A stretch of DNA of 64,000 nt. Origin: Bugula neritina (taxonomy: Eukaryota > Bryozoa > Gymnolaemata > Cheilostomatida > Bugulidae). Below the pieces are notes generated by a model that saw nothing but the letters and a program-made list of their open reading frames with translations, ran no database searches and was not told where the DNA came from. The translations under genes and the position numbers were made by a program. Shown one piece after another: positions 13,501 through 24,996 of the stretch (positions within the stretch are counted from its first letter, which is position 1; each line of letters starts with the position of its first letter). The stretch is taken from positions 25,157,628 to 25,221,627 of the forward strand of contig OZ037767.1 in the NCBI GenBank assembly GCA_964035545.1, written 5' to 3'.

Positions 13501-14343
13501 TTATTTTGAACTTATGTTTCTAAGTATAAGAAATTCAATATGAAGTTCAAGGTTGAAGACCTTTCTGAAACTGGTAAAATTGAGTATAACTCCAGTTAGT
13601 GGAACAGTTGAAATTACAAACTATTTTATTAAAAAGAAACTTTCTACCCGTTTTAAACTAAAATTTAAGCTGAATGAATAAAAGTGAACAATAACAAAAC
13701 AACAAATGATTTTAAAATTAAAATCTTTAACCCTTTGAATCAATAAAATATGATTTTAGATCATATCATGTTAATAAAAACTCAACAATCTTAAAACAAA
13801 GCTGATTGTAAAATCACAATATTATAGTGAATGAATAATGGTATTAGAAGACGACGATATAATCTTTAAAACAAATACCTTATCAAAATAGTACACACTG
13901 GGAAATACATCTTCCTGACTAGCTTTTAAATATATGAAAAACACTAAAACTACAACATAATACGTTTGTATACAGGTACTCTATGTCTTACTACATTTAA
14001 TCAAACTATTGTAAAATAAAAATTAGGCTGTGAAGCTAATTAATAACTAGATAAATAGTTGATCTGAAGTGATAGGCTGGCGAAATTTTTTAAATGAATC
14101 AAAACCAAACTAATATGTCCCCCAATGTACACTATAGTCCCACTCACTAGTAATTTTATAAAAACTAGTCAAAAAAGTTACAATTCTTAGGGTCAATCAA
14201 GCATGTTTGAAGTTATTCAATTAATAAAAGTGAAAACGAAAATGAAATATTTCGATGCAACAATAACTAGAGTAATGCTTGAATGATGTCATTACTATAA
14301 CTATAAAAATGGCTGCCAGATCCAGAGCATGTCTGTCTGGCTA
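10521..14343. other. Intergenic DNA between convergent FOXO and glutamate carrier
   Basis: AT-rich unique sequence between two convergent genes. It should contain the 3' UTR of the minus-strand carrier; a complement of AATAAA occurs at 13625-13630. I see no exon with splice support, no RNA gene and no clear transposon. Confidence 0.5.
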
Positions 14344-17300
14344 TCAGAAATAGCTGACCACCTTCTCACCAATGCCGAGGTAGTAGACAACCTGAGCAAT
14401 ACCGAACAGCGGTGCCACAACCATCACTCTACAGAAGCCACCCTTATAAAAGGCTGACACTCCTTCAGACTTGAACAGCTTTCTAAAAATAAACAGTAGA
14501 ACTATGAAGTCAGCTTGTTTAGCTGAGTTGGTATGTGGAGTTTTAGAATGACTAAGGGCATAAGGGCCTGAAATGCACAAATTCTTCATTTCTACCATTG
14601 GATTGATCTCCAACCAAATTGTACTCAGTAACCACCTACACTTCACAGAACCCAACCGGAATTTCAATGGTTTAAAGATTGAAAATTTTAATCAATATAA
14701 AAATTTACAGCTATGAATTCCAACTCAGATCTGTATAGAATCTATCACATATGCCAAATAATCTCCATCTTTATGAACTAGTAGTAATTGCTAAATAAAG
14801 AAAAAAATATTTCTTTCAATATTAGGGTCAATAAAACTATGAGAATTTATAAAACACAATGACCTGTTTTACAAAAATAGCAGAACTTTCCATGAATCTA
14901 AGTGCTACAATGGCTTGTTAAAACTTAATTAACTTCATACACGTTTATATATAAACTAGCTGATGGAAAACAGAGTTGTTTCTAATAGAGAGGCAGCGCA
15001 TCACTACCAGTACACCAGGACTTACACGAAACAGTCAGCAATCCCCTTGTATCTGTCCTCACCTTTACCATGATTGATCAACTGTAGGCGGGTTTTGACA
15101 ACTACAATCACAGTTCATGATTGATGAATGTGCAACACTAGTGGGGAAGAAGGCCATGGTGAAAATTATAGGGAAGTAAAAATGGAGAAGACAAAACAAA
15201 ATCTATAGCAGCTCAACAATATTATTGAATTCAATACTAGTTAGAAATCGTACAATCTTTCGAATTTAATCAATCAGAATAAAACGTGAAAGGTAGGTTG
15301 ACAGTTAAAACTAGAAGAATAATTTCATTTCCTCACAGAGGTGAGATTATGGCTTGGATAAACTGAGATGTAATTGAATATTGCAAAACAAACTTCGAGT
15401 TTTTAATTAAAATATTGAGGTGAGATTTGCTGATGGAGTTCAACAAACCATTTACTAGCAATCAATAGTAGAACAGAAGTCATAAACATACTGGAATATA
15501 ATTATCTACAGTCAAACTGTCTACAGTAGAAACTTGTCACTTTGTGACATCATAAGTTCTACATAACCTATGACATCATGACATGACAGAAGCAGAAAAC
15601 TGGCGAAGCACATATCACATGACCAGCAAGTGTACTCAATACAGACAAGGCAAATACATGGGATTTCAGACATACCGTCGAGTGGAGTAACTAGAAATGA
15701 GCTGGTACCGCCAGCAACAATGCCTGCACCTAGTATTACGTAAAACACTGCTGTATCACCAGTATTTCTTCTCTTGCCCTGTAACAATATGTCTATACTC
15801 CTATAAAACAGTATAGGGATAGAAATTGCTTAAACTTTGATCATCAAAAAGCTGACAAAAATCTATACTCCTATAAAACAGTATAGGGATAAAAATTGCT
15901 TAAACTTTGATCATCAAAAAGCTGAGAAAATTAGCAATTTTTTCAGCATCTCTGAGCAAACATAATGATATATTGATAAATTTATTTCTCAAACTATAAG
16001 CTCAACATTCTAAATCCTGTATTAAAATACTGCGTCTTGTGCATACAAACCAGTGCGTTGAGGTGAGCAAACAATGGGAAATAGATAGCGCTAAATGTTA
16101 TATCACGAAGTAAAGTGGCACAGGAACCCTTGTACAGTCCTACAATGCCCTTTTCTTTCAACAGTTGCATAGTTAAAGCTGTAGCAGTCAGGGGACGTGT
16201 TTGGGAAGCAATGGCTGAACTTCCATCAGAAGCTAAAAATAAAATATTTCAGCAATAAATATGCATATATATGTAAAAATATAACATAACCTTTTACATA
16301 TTTTAGAACACAAAACTTGACATTTAACCACTTGAATGCTATAAACTTTGAAAACTTCAGTAAGCTAGAACACTATCTTTACGCCTAATTCTAAGAGCCA
16401 ATAAAGAGTCGAGGAACAATTGACAACCTTTAGTTAATGGTTATGATGCAAATACCAACAAAAATTTCCAGAATTAGAAATACTAATTAACTAAAAATAG
16501 TATCAACAAACTAATAACACTTGGAATAGCAGACAATAGACAATATTTTACCCAGAGTAGCTTTGGACCTGCCAGCGTCTTGCAGTTGTATTTTTAGTAA
16601 CTCCATGGGAGTTGTGATCACCACCTGGCAGCTACCTGCCCCAGCTCCAGCCAGAACCTCTCTGCCGAATGTCAACTTTCCGCTAAAACATGCATTTAAG
16701 AGTTGTCCTTTCAGATAAAAAATTTATGTGTGTTCTATGGTCATGCTTATAGCCATAGTTTATGAGTTTTATATTCCCGTGAGAAACCCTGATTGAAAGG
16801 GCTTTTATAAATTGGGCTGAGGACTTATTCATATGTGGCACAGGAGCAATTATGGCCGGATGCTTTTTCTAAAATTACAGTCAGTGTTGGACTCCAACCA
16901 CTGACTTCATGTTTCCTAGACCACTAGACCACGGCTGCTCTCGAAATATGCTATTTAAATGCGACATAAACAGGCCCACTGAGAAGACAACCCCTAATTT
17001 GAAGTAAAATGCAAACTTGCTGATAGGCGGTAACTTATTGGCAGTTGGAGTAGCTAGCAGCTAGATGAATCATGACATTTTGGTGGAGTTGTTTACAAAA
17101 TTTAAGTTCAATTTTTGGTCATATGCCAAGTAGTTGTCATCAAATTATTGAAATTATGACTATCTTAGACAGCAAACATTGCCATAGGTGATAGTACAAA
17201 CAACACATACTGGTGTTGAGATATGCACTACATCATAATTGTCAAACTAATAACATCAATAAGCTGGATACTGCATGAGCACAGCCAGAGTACCAGGAGA

Positions 17301-20278
17301 TCTTAATTTACCAACATCTATGAAATAATTTCATCACTAAAATTAACTGCTTATTATAAAGTAGCACTGTGGTCACTAAATGATAATAGTTTAGTTTCCT
17401 ACACGATAATTAGGAGCTCTTTTTCTCTTGAAATAGGAGAGGGTTTTCTAAGATGGAAGAGATGCCAATGCTACCCACTCTATACATATTAATTATGGTT
17501 CAAGAAAGAGCCAGCAGAGTGGATATCAGGTTGCAACATAAAATAGTTCATTGAGAAGGAGATTGAGAGAAACTTTGAAGTTTAAACTGTGCTTACGTTT
17601 GCTTGTTAGTTAAATGATGTCTAAAGAAATCATTGCCCACGAGTTTAATTATCTTTTCAGGTGTAATCAGCAGCAAATTCACTCCAGATCCTATAAGAGA
17701 AAATCTACAACTAACTAAGTGCTTGGTACAACATAATTAACCATGTGATAGGTACGAAACAACTAACTACATGGTGGATAACACAACTAACTACATGGTG
17801 GATAACACAACTAACTACATGGTGGTTATCACAACTAACTACATGTCTGTTGCAACACAACTAACTACATGCTTGTTACAACACAACTAACTACAGACAC
17901 AACAACAAAAACAAAACAAGAGCTCAGCAACTTTGACTAAATAAATGAAAACTATTAAATTTAATTAGCTAGCAGAATGTAAATATTTACAGTCATTGAG
18001 CCACCAACTTGCTATCAAAGCAAATATTTGCAATATTAACCATCATGATAATATTATTATTATTATTATGCAAGTTGCCATACGTTGAGGGAAAACTTTA
18101 CTTGCAACCAACAACGTTTACCGGCCTACCCTGGACTAGTCTGGTGGTGCACAAAGACACTCTATCCTGACTACTATATGCTTAACACACTATGGCCAGA
18201 AATTTCAAAGTTGGTATAAATACTTCCTTTATACATTCTAAGCATTAAAATACGGAAGTCTTTTGTGAAAAACATGCTAGTTAACCTGGATAGTGGAAGA
18301 AGAACTGCAAATGTTGAATAATTGGCTTCAGCCAAGCACAGGCAGTAATGTGAAGGTCATACAAGAGACATGTGTTGTATTTCTACTCCATACTTTATGG
18401 GCAGACAACTTCTTAAGCTCCAAAGTTTATATGGACTAGCAGTGTTGATACATTTGCAACTCTGCACCTACCTTGGCGGACAAACCACACAAACATAGTA
18501 CACATGCACTAAGCAGAACCAGCTTTTAACTGAAAACCTAATTTCTGATGATTCATTTGAGTCCATTTGAAATATAAAACATTTTATTTGATAAATAGCG
18601 CAACAGTTTAAAACAAAGATAATAACGTCCCACCACAGTAAACCGCTCCTAAATATTACATCCACAAGGTTGAGCCAGTTTAGCCAATTAATTGAATTTT
18701 ACAACTGTAGATTGATGTCACATTTAACATTGCTGTGAGTTGAATAATAAGAAATACAGGTGTGAGTAGGCTGAAGTGTTATATACAGAGAGGGCTAGTG
18801 GCAGAGTAACCTGCCCAAGTTACAGGTACATGGATACTGTACTTATCAATATGTGGCGAGCAAGAGAGCATGAGAGATGAAAACAAAAGGCTGTAGGAGT
18901 TAATGAACACTTTTAGTTTATAACTTACCACACAATACATACTCTTAGGTAGGACAGCTAGATAAATACACCACAGTTGTCACACCAAACCATGACATGC
19001 ACAAATGGAAAGATAACTCTAAAAGGTGCATGTAATACAACACCAACAAACCAATATATTATGTTAAGAGAACATTAATATGGTGATGCAAAAGGTATAT
19101 ACTTGAAATCAAATATCACTTTAGTTGATGCTGAGGTATACAGGGATCAATATAAATTCAATAAAATGCATTAAAGTCATAAAATAAATAAAATGTAAAC
19201 ATAGCTAATGTAAACTAATGCAATTTCCATTTCAATAACAGCAAAGATGTTAAAGTCTACAATTAATGCAGAATCAATAAAGCAGGGATGGACTGGCCTT
19301 GAAGATATTCTGTAAGCTGAATAATTAGACTAATTGATATACAATTTACTTATAGTAATACATATAAAAACAGCCTTCTAAATTTAGGACTTGAATACCA
19401 GTACATAATATTACCACTGAAATGTAATAACTGTTGAGTTGAATAGAATGTATGATGGGTAGACTGAATTAGGTAACTTCTCAGAGATGTATCTTATTTT
19501 AAGATGACATAAATGTTGTTTAAATTGTCAATTCCATAACATTTTTGAAAACTCTATTGAGTAGATTAACTAACACAAAACATACTTCAAAATCCCACAA
19601 TAAAGAGTAGTGATAACTAATTTGTTGCAGAGGTGTGAGCAGCCCATTCTGGCAGCAGTGTACCACGGCAGCAGATCAACACATATATACCATTCAATAC
19701 AACACATGCACAGCATCATGTTATCATTGTAGAGTATTTGCAAACTGTGTACTATTAGATTGAACGCTGTAACAGAACCCAATAGGCCCTGTAGTAAGAA
19801 TTATTGATTAGAATAGAGGTGCAGGTTAATTTAATCTGAAATACCTCTGTACATTCCAAAGAAGCCTTCATTTCGAAACGTTTTCACTGCACAGTCAAAC
19901 CTGAAACATAGGTATAAATTGCCATCATGGCTTCGACAGCAACGTAAAGTTTTACTCAACAACAGCTTAGGAAATAAAATAAATCTGCTCTCAGATATAA
20001 ACAACTGGAGTTTAACAAATTGCCAAAAACATCAGTTCAAAAGTCAAAGCTAATACAAAACTCATAGGCTAAATAAGGTTTTATTTTACAGCTTTATCTG
20101 GCAACTTATATAGATATTTATTATACCCGCTAATCACTCACATATTATTGTAGACCTTGACAGCTCCATCTCTTTGGTTCTGTAATCTGGTCTTCACCAA
20201 GTCAATAGGAAACACACAAGTAACACCAACTAGTCCAGCTATACTTCCATTGATCAACTTGGGTAGTAGTCTGGCCAT
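14344..20278 (-). CDS. SLC25A22: Mitochondrial glutamate carrier (SLC25A18/A22 type)
   Basis: Inner-membrane carrier expected to import L-glutamate with a proton. Eight exons join in phase on the minus strand: 20278-20142 (ATG), 19900-19845, 17690-17597, 16682-16552, 16232-16051, 15778-15676, 15101-15026, 14482-14344 (TGA). They give 305 residues, near the roughly 320 of the vertebrate proteins. All three carrier repeats carry the PX[DE]XX[KR] signature: PIDLVKTR (24-31), PMELLKIQ (121-128), PLDVVKTR (232-239). Subtype evidence is strong: [20 protein letters not shown] at the start, [49 protein letters not shown], and the C-terminal [19 protein letters not shown], which is diagnostic of the glutamate carriers rather than aralar/citrin. 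There are no EF-hands, so this is not SLC25A12/13. A18 and A22 cannot be separated; it is probably the pre-duplication orthologue. Confidence 0.94.
15792..15931. repeat. 70-bp tandem duplication in a carrier intron
   Basis: Two adjacent copies (15792-15861 and 15862-15931) differing at about two or three bases, in the intron between exons 15676-15778 and 16051-16232. Each holds the imperfect inverted pair CTATACTCCTATAAAACAG / TATAGGGATA. Confidence 0.9.
16790..16940 (-). mobile_element. tRNA-derived SINE (head region)
   Basis: Read on the minus strand from 16940, the sequence opens GAGCAGCCG, then TGGTCTAGTGGT, which fits the RNA polymerase III A box. About 33 nt later comes GGTTGGAGTCC, a B box with one mismatch to GGTTCGANTCC. 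A T-arm-like hairpin (GTCAGTG ... CACTGAC) surrounds the B box. The A-to-B spacing is too short, and there is no acceptor-stem pairing, for a functional tRNA. A tail rich in CCGG / TGCCACATATGAATAAGTCC follows. The lower boundary is a guess. It lies in the carrier intron 16683-17596. Confidence 0.65.
17757..17895. repeat. 24-bp minisatellite in a carrier intron
   Basis: About six copies of AACTAACTACATGGTGGATA plus ACAC, with the later copies diverging at the GGTGGATA segment. Confidence 0.85.
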
Positions 20279-22803
20279 GATATACATATAATATAGTACA
20301 TTCATCTACCATACACTATATATAGTATATGATACTATATACAAGTATAGTGTTTACATTTATCTCAGTCTGTTTATTATTAAGTATTAGGATTTGTCCC
20401 CTCACCAGCACACACAGGCACAAAAAAACTAGGCAATAGATGAAATGTACATAAAATATTGTTACACATTTTTAAATCAATATACTGCCTTTGAATGTTG
20501 TCAATGTTTCATCTATTTAAATTACACTAGTGTAGTTTAGCCTAAAGCTATATAACCTATACCTGTACGGCTACACAGTAGTTGTAATACAAGAACACAC
20601 CATAAAATGTCATCATCATTACTCTCAAAATAGACTACATTTCAAGAGAATAATTTTAAAAATAATAAAAATGCTGGCAATTGTGTAAATGCCAGCATTA
20701 CTAGAAGATATGATACTATTAGTAAACAGCAACTGAATCTCACGGAAATCTGTTAGATTTTTCCTCCATAAATAAGCTGAAGGATGGCTGGAGCAGCGAG
20801 ACCCTTCTCCCAACTTGATGAGCTTTGTGGAGTAGAACTGTGGGCTAATTGTAGAACTGACTTTCTTAAACAAGTTTTTTTTAGTTTTCAAGGTGCCTGC
20901 AATATCAACTTATATAGTAGGACAATAAGTAAATGCAAAAATAGTTCAAAAGAAAGATTTCTGTAGAATAAGTAATGTCTACCCAACTCCACATTTTACG
21001 ATCTAGTGATCAAAGTCATGTTGACTATTTAATCAGAAATCGAATAATATAAACTAAAAGCTAAATAAACAATTAGAAACAATAGAATATAAAAAAAAAC
21101 AAATATTCAGTACCAAGTAAAATTATTCACAGAAAATGAAAAAATCTATTGGAAGTCCTGCTTTACTTAATGGATGTAACTAGAGTACCTGTTTTATGGA
21201 AGATAAAGAATTATACTTGATCACAGTTTACTGGACTCAGCAAATAGAGCAAGGAGATACTAATGTAACACTGATATGTATAATAATACTATGCTTACAG
21301 AGAATGTATACATACTGCATACTTACAAACAAATCCAGTACAATACTTGGTATATTAACACTAGCATAGCATCCTACACAGCTAGACAGTTTTTATTGAT
21401 CTACACTTACTACTAACTACTTCAGTATATAATTCTCTTGATTATATAGGCACCACTTTGCTAAGTGCATCATCAGCCTTGTAAATCATTATTGCATAAT
21501 AGATTGATAGTGCAGAGCTAATAATTCACTGTTAATTATTATAATTATAGAGTATTACGCAATGCAACTAGTAGGATACATAATTAGCCAAAAAAGTAGC
21601 TGAAGTTTCCAACTAAATTAGGGCTTTGAATGATGCACAAACTACAGAGAATTTACAGAGTTAAAAATATTTATTGGTTCATCACTTCAGTTCAAAGATT
21701 GGTCAAGAATTGAGTTCCAGGATGTTGATGAGCCTCTGAACTAGTGCCTTTGGCAGCACTAGCTTAATAAATACTAATTTGACAAGAGCATTATGAATAT
21801 GGACCCATGAAATGGGCAACTGTATATTATATGTGTACAATACAAAAATTAGGGTTTCTAAAGAGGACCCTGCCCCTGTACATGCTAAGGAAAGATTTAT
21901 GTTGCAAACTAATAGCTGACTAATATGTAACATACAACCAATTGCTATACAAAACAAAACAAAAATATTTCAGTATGCTTTGTTTGCTAAAAGAAATTTC
22001 TGATATGAGTGCATACGATAACTTAGCTTCAACAATAGTTATTCACGCAGGTAATTGATAAAAAAAGAAACATTTTAGCTTCAGACAGCTGTTTGAGCGA
22101 CAGACTGGTTTCCTTTAGCTATTGAGATAGGTCATGGTGGCTGATTGGGGGGGGGGGGGGAGAAGTTATAATGCCACCATTTATAGAGTGAGGCAGGCAT
22201 TTTATGCTGGGTGGAAATAAAACCGACTGTCTGCTAGAATATCTAATAATTTTGATTACAAACATATGTGTTAGTTGTTATGTTGAAAATACATAAAAGA
22301 AAGAATTGTTAAATAGAGTACCAGAAGAACCATACTGAGCACTACATGGCCATGAGGCTGTATACTGAATAAAAGACAATGAACCTAGTTATCTCAGAAA
22401 CAATAGCGAGGCTTTTTGACAGTGCAGCAAAAAATAAAGGTCTTCAGGAGATTGGTTTGATTACATGGACGCCAAAATTATCAAAAACTATCATACTATT
22501 TCACAAATATAATAAGCAACGAATTACATTTACTCACAGCTAAAGGCTTAGAATACACACTTTAGATAGTAACAACACAGATATTTTTGAAATTTATATT
22601 GCTAATAAGGCTGAATAAAAAAAACAAAAATGCCTATGATAATTGTAAACATATTTAGTTTTAATGTTCAAATCAAATGCCATAATCATGTCATCTGGTT
22701 TGAACTCACTTTGGAAATTTTAGACATCATAGCAAACTTATTGTGAAGCCTTAGTGATTGAACTGTCAAAATTTGTCTTTTTTCTGGAATAATCTATGAC
22801 ACC

Positions 22804-23248
22804 TCGGTTTCATCCCAGATAGCCGCTTCCCAGTTAGATGCTGTTTTTTATTTTGGTGCCATATAATTATATAGTAATATGCCTATATATACCTATGTAA
22901 CTGTTGCATTGATTGCTAAATAGCTAAAATGCTAATAGCTACAATAGCTAACATGAATTATCTGGAATAATATTCTAATTTTCATAGATTTGTGCAAGAC
23001 AAAAACAGTAATATATTAATAATAAACATTATCTTTAATTAATGAATATTTATTAATGAAATATCTCTTCAAACAAGAAGCAAAAATTATGTAAAATTAG
23101 TATGTTAAAGCAGATCAAAGAAGTTTATTTATGTGCTCAATGCGTGCTTTATTTAAATATTATTCAAATAAATTGCACACAAAATATATATTGTACCTAT
23201 ATAAATAAATAACGTCTAACTGGGAAGCATATATCTGGGATGACACCG
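22804..23248. mobile_element. Inverted-repeat (MITE-like) element, about 445 bp
   Basis: Arms of about 50-55 bp pair with few mismatches. The left arm (from 22804) reads TCGGTTTCATCCCAGATAG then CTTCCCAGTTAGATG; the right arm (to 23248), complemented, reads TCGGTGTCATCCCAGATAT then CTTCCCAGTTAGACG. The interior is very AT-rich, non-coding and probably unrelated to the arms. I could not define a clear target-site duplication, so the superfamily is unknown. Confidence 0.6.
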
Positions 23249-23989
23249 ACACTTATAAGCTTAAATTAAGATAATAAAAGCAATTATGTACTGAAAATTG
23301 CTTAGTGAATTTTGTTTAATGCATACGTTAATTTGGTAAGGGTAGCAGGTATTTTTCAAACTAGAAATGCTCTACCCAAAGTATTCTAATGAGTCATTTA
23401 CAGCTTGGCTAGGACTACCAGCATTACTGGTTTAAGGATCTAGATACAGTACCCTACTCATACTAGCAGTGGTAGCAATCAACAGTTGTTAAATATCCTG
23501 ATTTCAATGAATAAAAAATGCATCTTTTCTCAACTTCCTATAACTTTAATAGTATAATTTCACCAATAGCTTAGTTTTAAAGCTGCAATTAAGTTCTTGA
23601 GAACAGGTAATTTCCTTTAATTGTTTTGTCTTCTGTTTTAGAGATTTTAGATATTTCCCAAAAAACATACTTAGTCTCCTGACCACTGCCTTTTGAGGTG
23701 TGTGCTTACATTCTGAATATCATGAGTTCATCAGCAAATGAGAAATAATTCTATCCATAGTGGCCAAGAAAATAAAAAGCAGTTGTACATATTATTATTT
23801 ATTGACTTTGCCAAGTTAATGACAACATTTCCATCAAAATTGTTTTCACACCATGCAAGATTACCTGATTCTAAACAAAATAAATAGAATGATAGTTACA
23901 CTATAGTTATACAATTATAAATAAATATCAACATTTTCATCGAATTTATTCACCATGTAACTATTATGACTACAATATTCAATAGTATT

Positions 23990-24720
23990 AACACAATGAC
24001 AATGGTAATGATAATGAGTTGATAATCTTTGCTATCCTAATTTTATTAAACGCTATCATTATGATTATCCTTATAATTATCATAATGATAATAACATAAT
24101 CATGAAATAACAATAACAATAATCATTATGATATTAAAAATTATAATCAAAGTCATAGTGACACTGACAATCATAATCATAATGATAATGATCATGTTAT
24201 TCTCATTTTAAAAGTATCAGTGAAACCAAATACTAAACTATTTATTTAATATTTTCATTTATATTAGTAATAATATAATTACATTTTTTAATATAAATCT
24301 GAAATTTTTAGAATTATAAACATACTTTATATTTATTATATATAACAATTATTATAATAATATAACTAATACAATATGAATATAGCAATATTATTAATAT
24401 TATGATTATCATTAAATTTAAGTGATCCTTAACCTTATAAAAAATTATAAATTAAAATATTATAATCATGATCATAATCATAATGAATATCAACATGAAT
24501 TATATTTATTGAAAATCATAATTCAATTAATATTATGATTGTCAATAAATATTAAATTTAATATAATTCTAATTTATGTTGATGTTGATAATCATAATTG
24601 ATAATCATAATCATAATGACTGCTAATTTTTATTCTAATAAATAAAAATATAATTATAACATTACTATTCAGTGATAATAATAATTTTTATCTTATATTA
24701 CGCTAGAGTCAATAATTCAC
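23990..24720. repeat. AT-rich cryptic simple-sequence DNA upstream of RING1
   Basis: Dense, irregular repetition of ATAATG/CATTAT/AATCAT words on both strands, extremely low in G and C. It ends about 280 bp before the RING1 start codon. No fixed repeat unit. Confidence 0.7.
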
Positions 24721-24879
24721 TTTTGTTTTTGCAATCTAAAATACTGGCTTTATTAGGAAAGAACGTAAAGCTGCTTATTTTGCAACAACACTCAGTTTTG
24801 TATTTGCTGCATAATGATAAAGAGAAACAAAATAAATCGCCAATATTGTAACCGTGGCTATATGAATATGTTCATGCAA

Positions 24880-24996
24880 TCATTTCGGCGACTGGTATCG
24901 CATTCCGCCGGTGTTGTTATATGTTTACTATTGCTCACGCCGTAAACTAGCTAAGGGCTAGTTTGAAATTAGAAGTCTTAACGAAAGACGACGAGA
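24880..24996 (+). promoter_or_regulatory. GC-richer patch before RING1, possible core promoter/5' UTR
   Basis: Directly after the AT-rich tract, the sequence becomes locally rich in CpG (TTCGGCGACTGG, CGCATTCCGCCGG, CACGCCG). It runs into the RING1 start codon without an intron acceptor, so transcription probably begins here. No TATA box is evident at a fitting distance. Confidence 0.35.

Larger units (their letters stand above)
20279..24996. other. Divergent intergenic region between carrier and RING1
   Basis: A 4.7-kb region that should hold promoters and 5' UTR exons of both genes. It contains a 12-13 base G-homopolymer near 22147-22160, the inverted-repeat element at 22804-23248 and simple-sequence DNA at 23990-24720. 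No protein exon is supported. A short plus-strand frame at 20784 was considered and left out. Confidence 0.5.

Noticed and set aside
16855-16945. Functional tRNA gene on the minus strand
   Set aside because: A- and B-box-like motifs are present, but there is no acceptor stem, no anticodon arm of normal length and the B box has a mismatch; better explained as a SINE head.
17757-17895. Possible CRISPR-like repeat array (also 3756-4354 and 51670-51866)
   Set aside because: Repeats are directly adjacent without unique spacers, and the setting is eukaryotic introns; these are minisatellites.
20784-20966. Plus-strand frame starting MAGAARPFSQLDELCG upstream of the carrier
   Set aside because: The first 30 residues look mildly coding and the ATG context is good, but no usable donor follows and the rest is low-quality; too weak to annotate.
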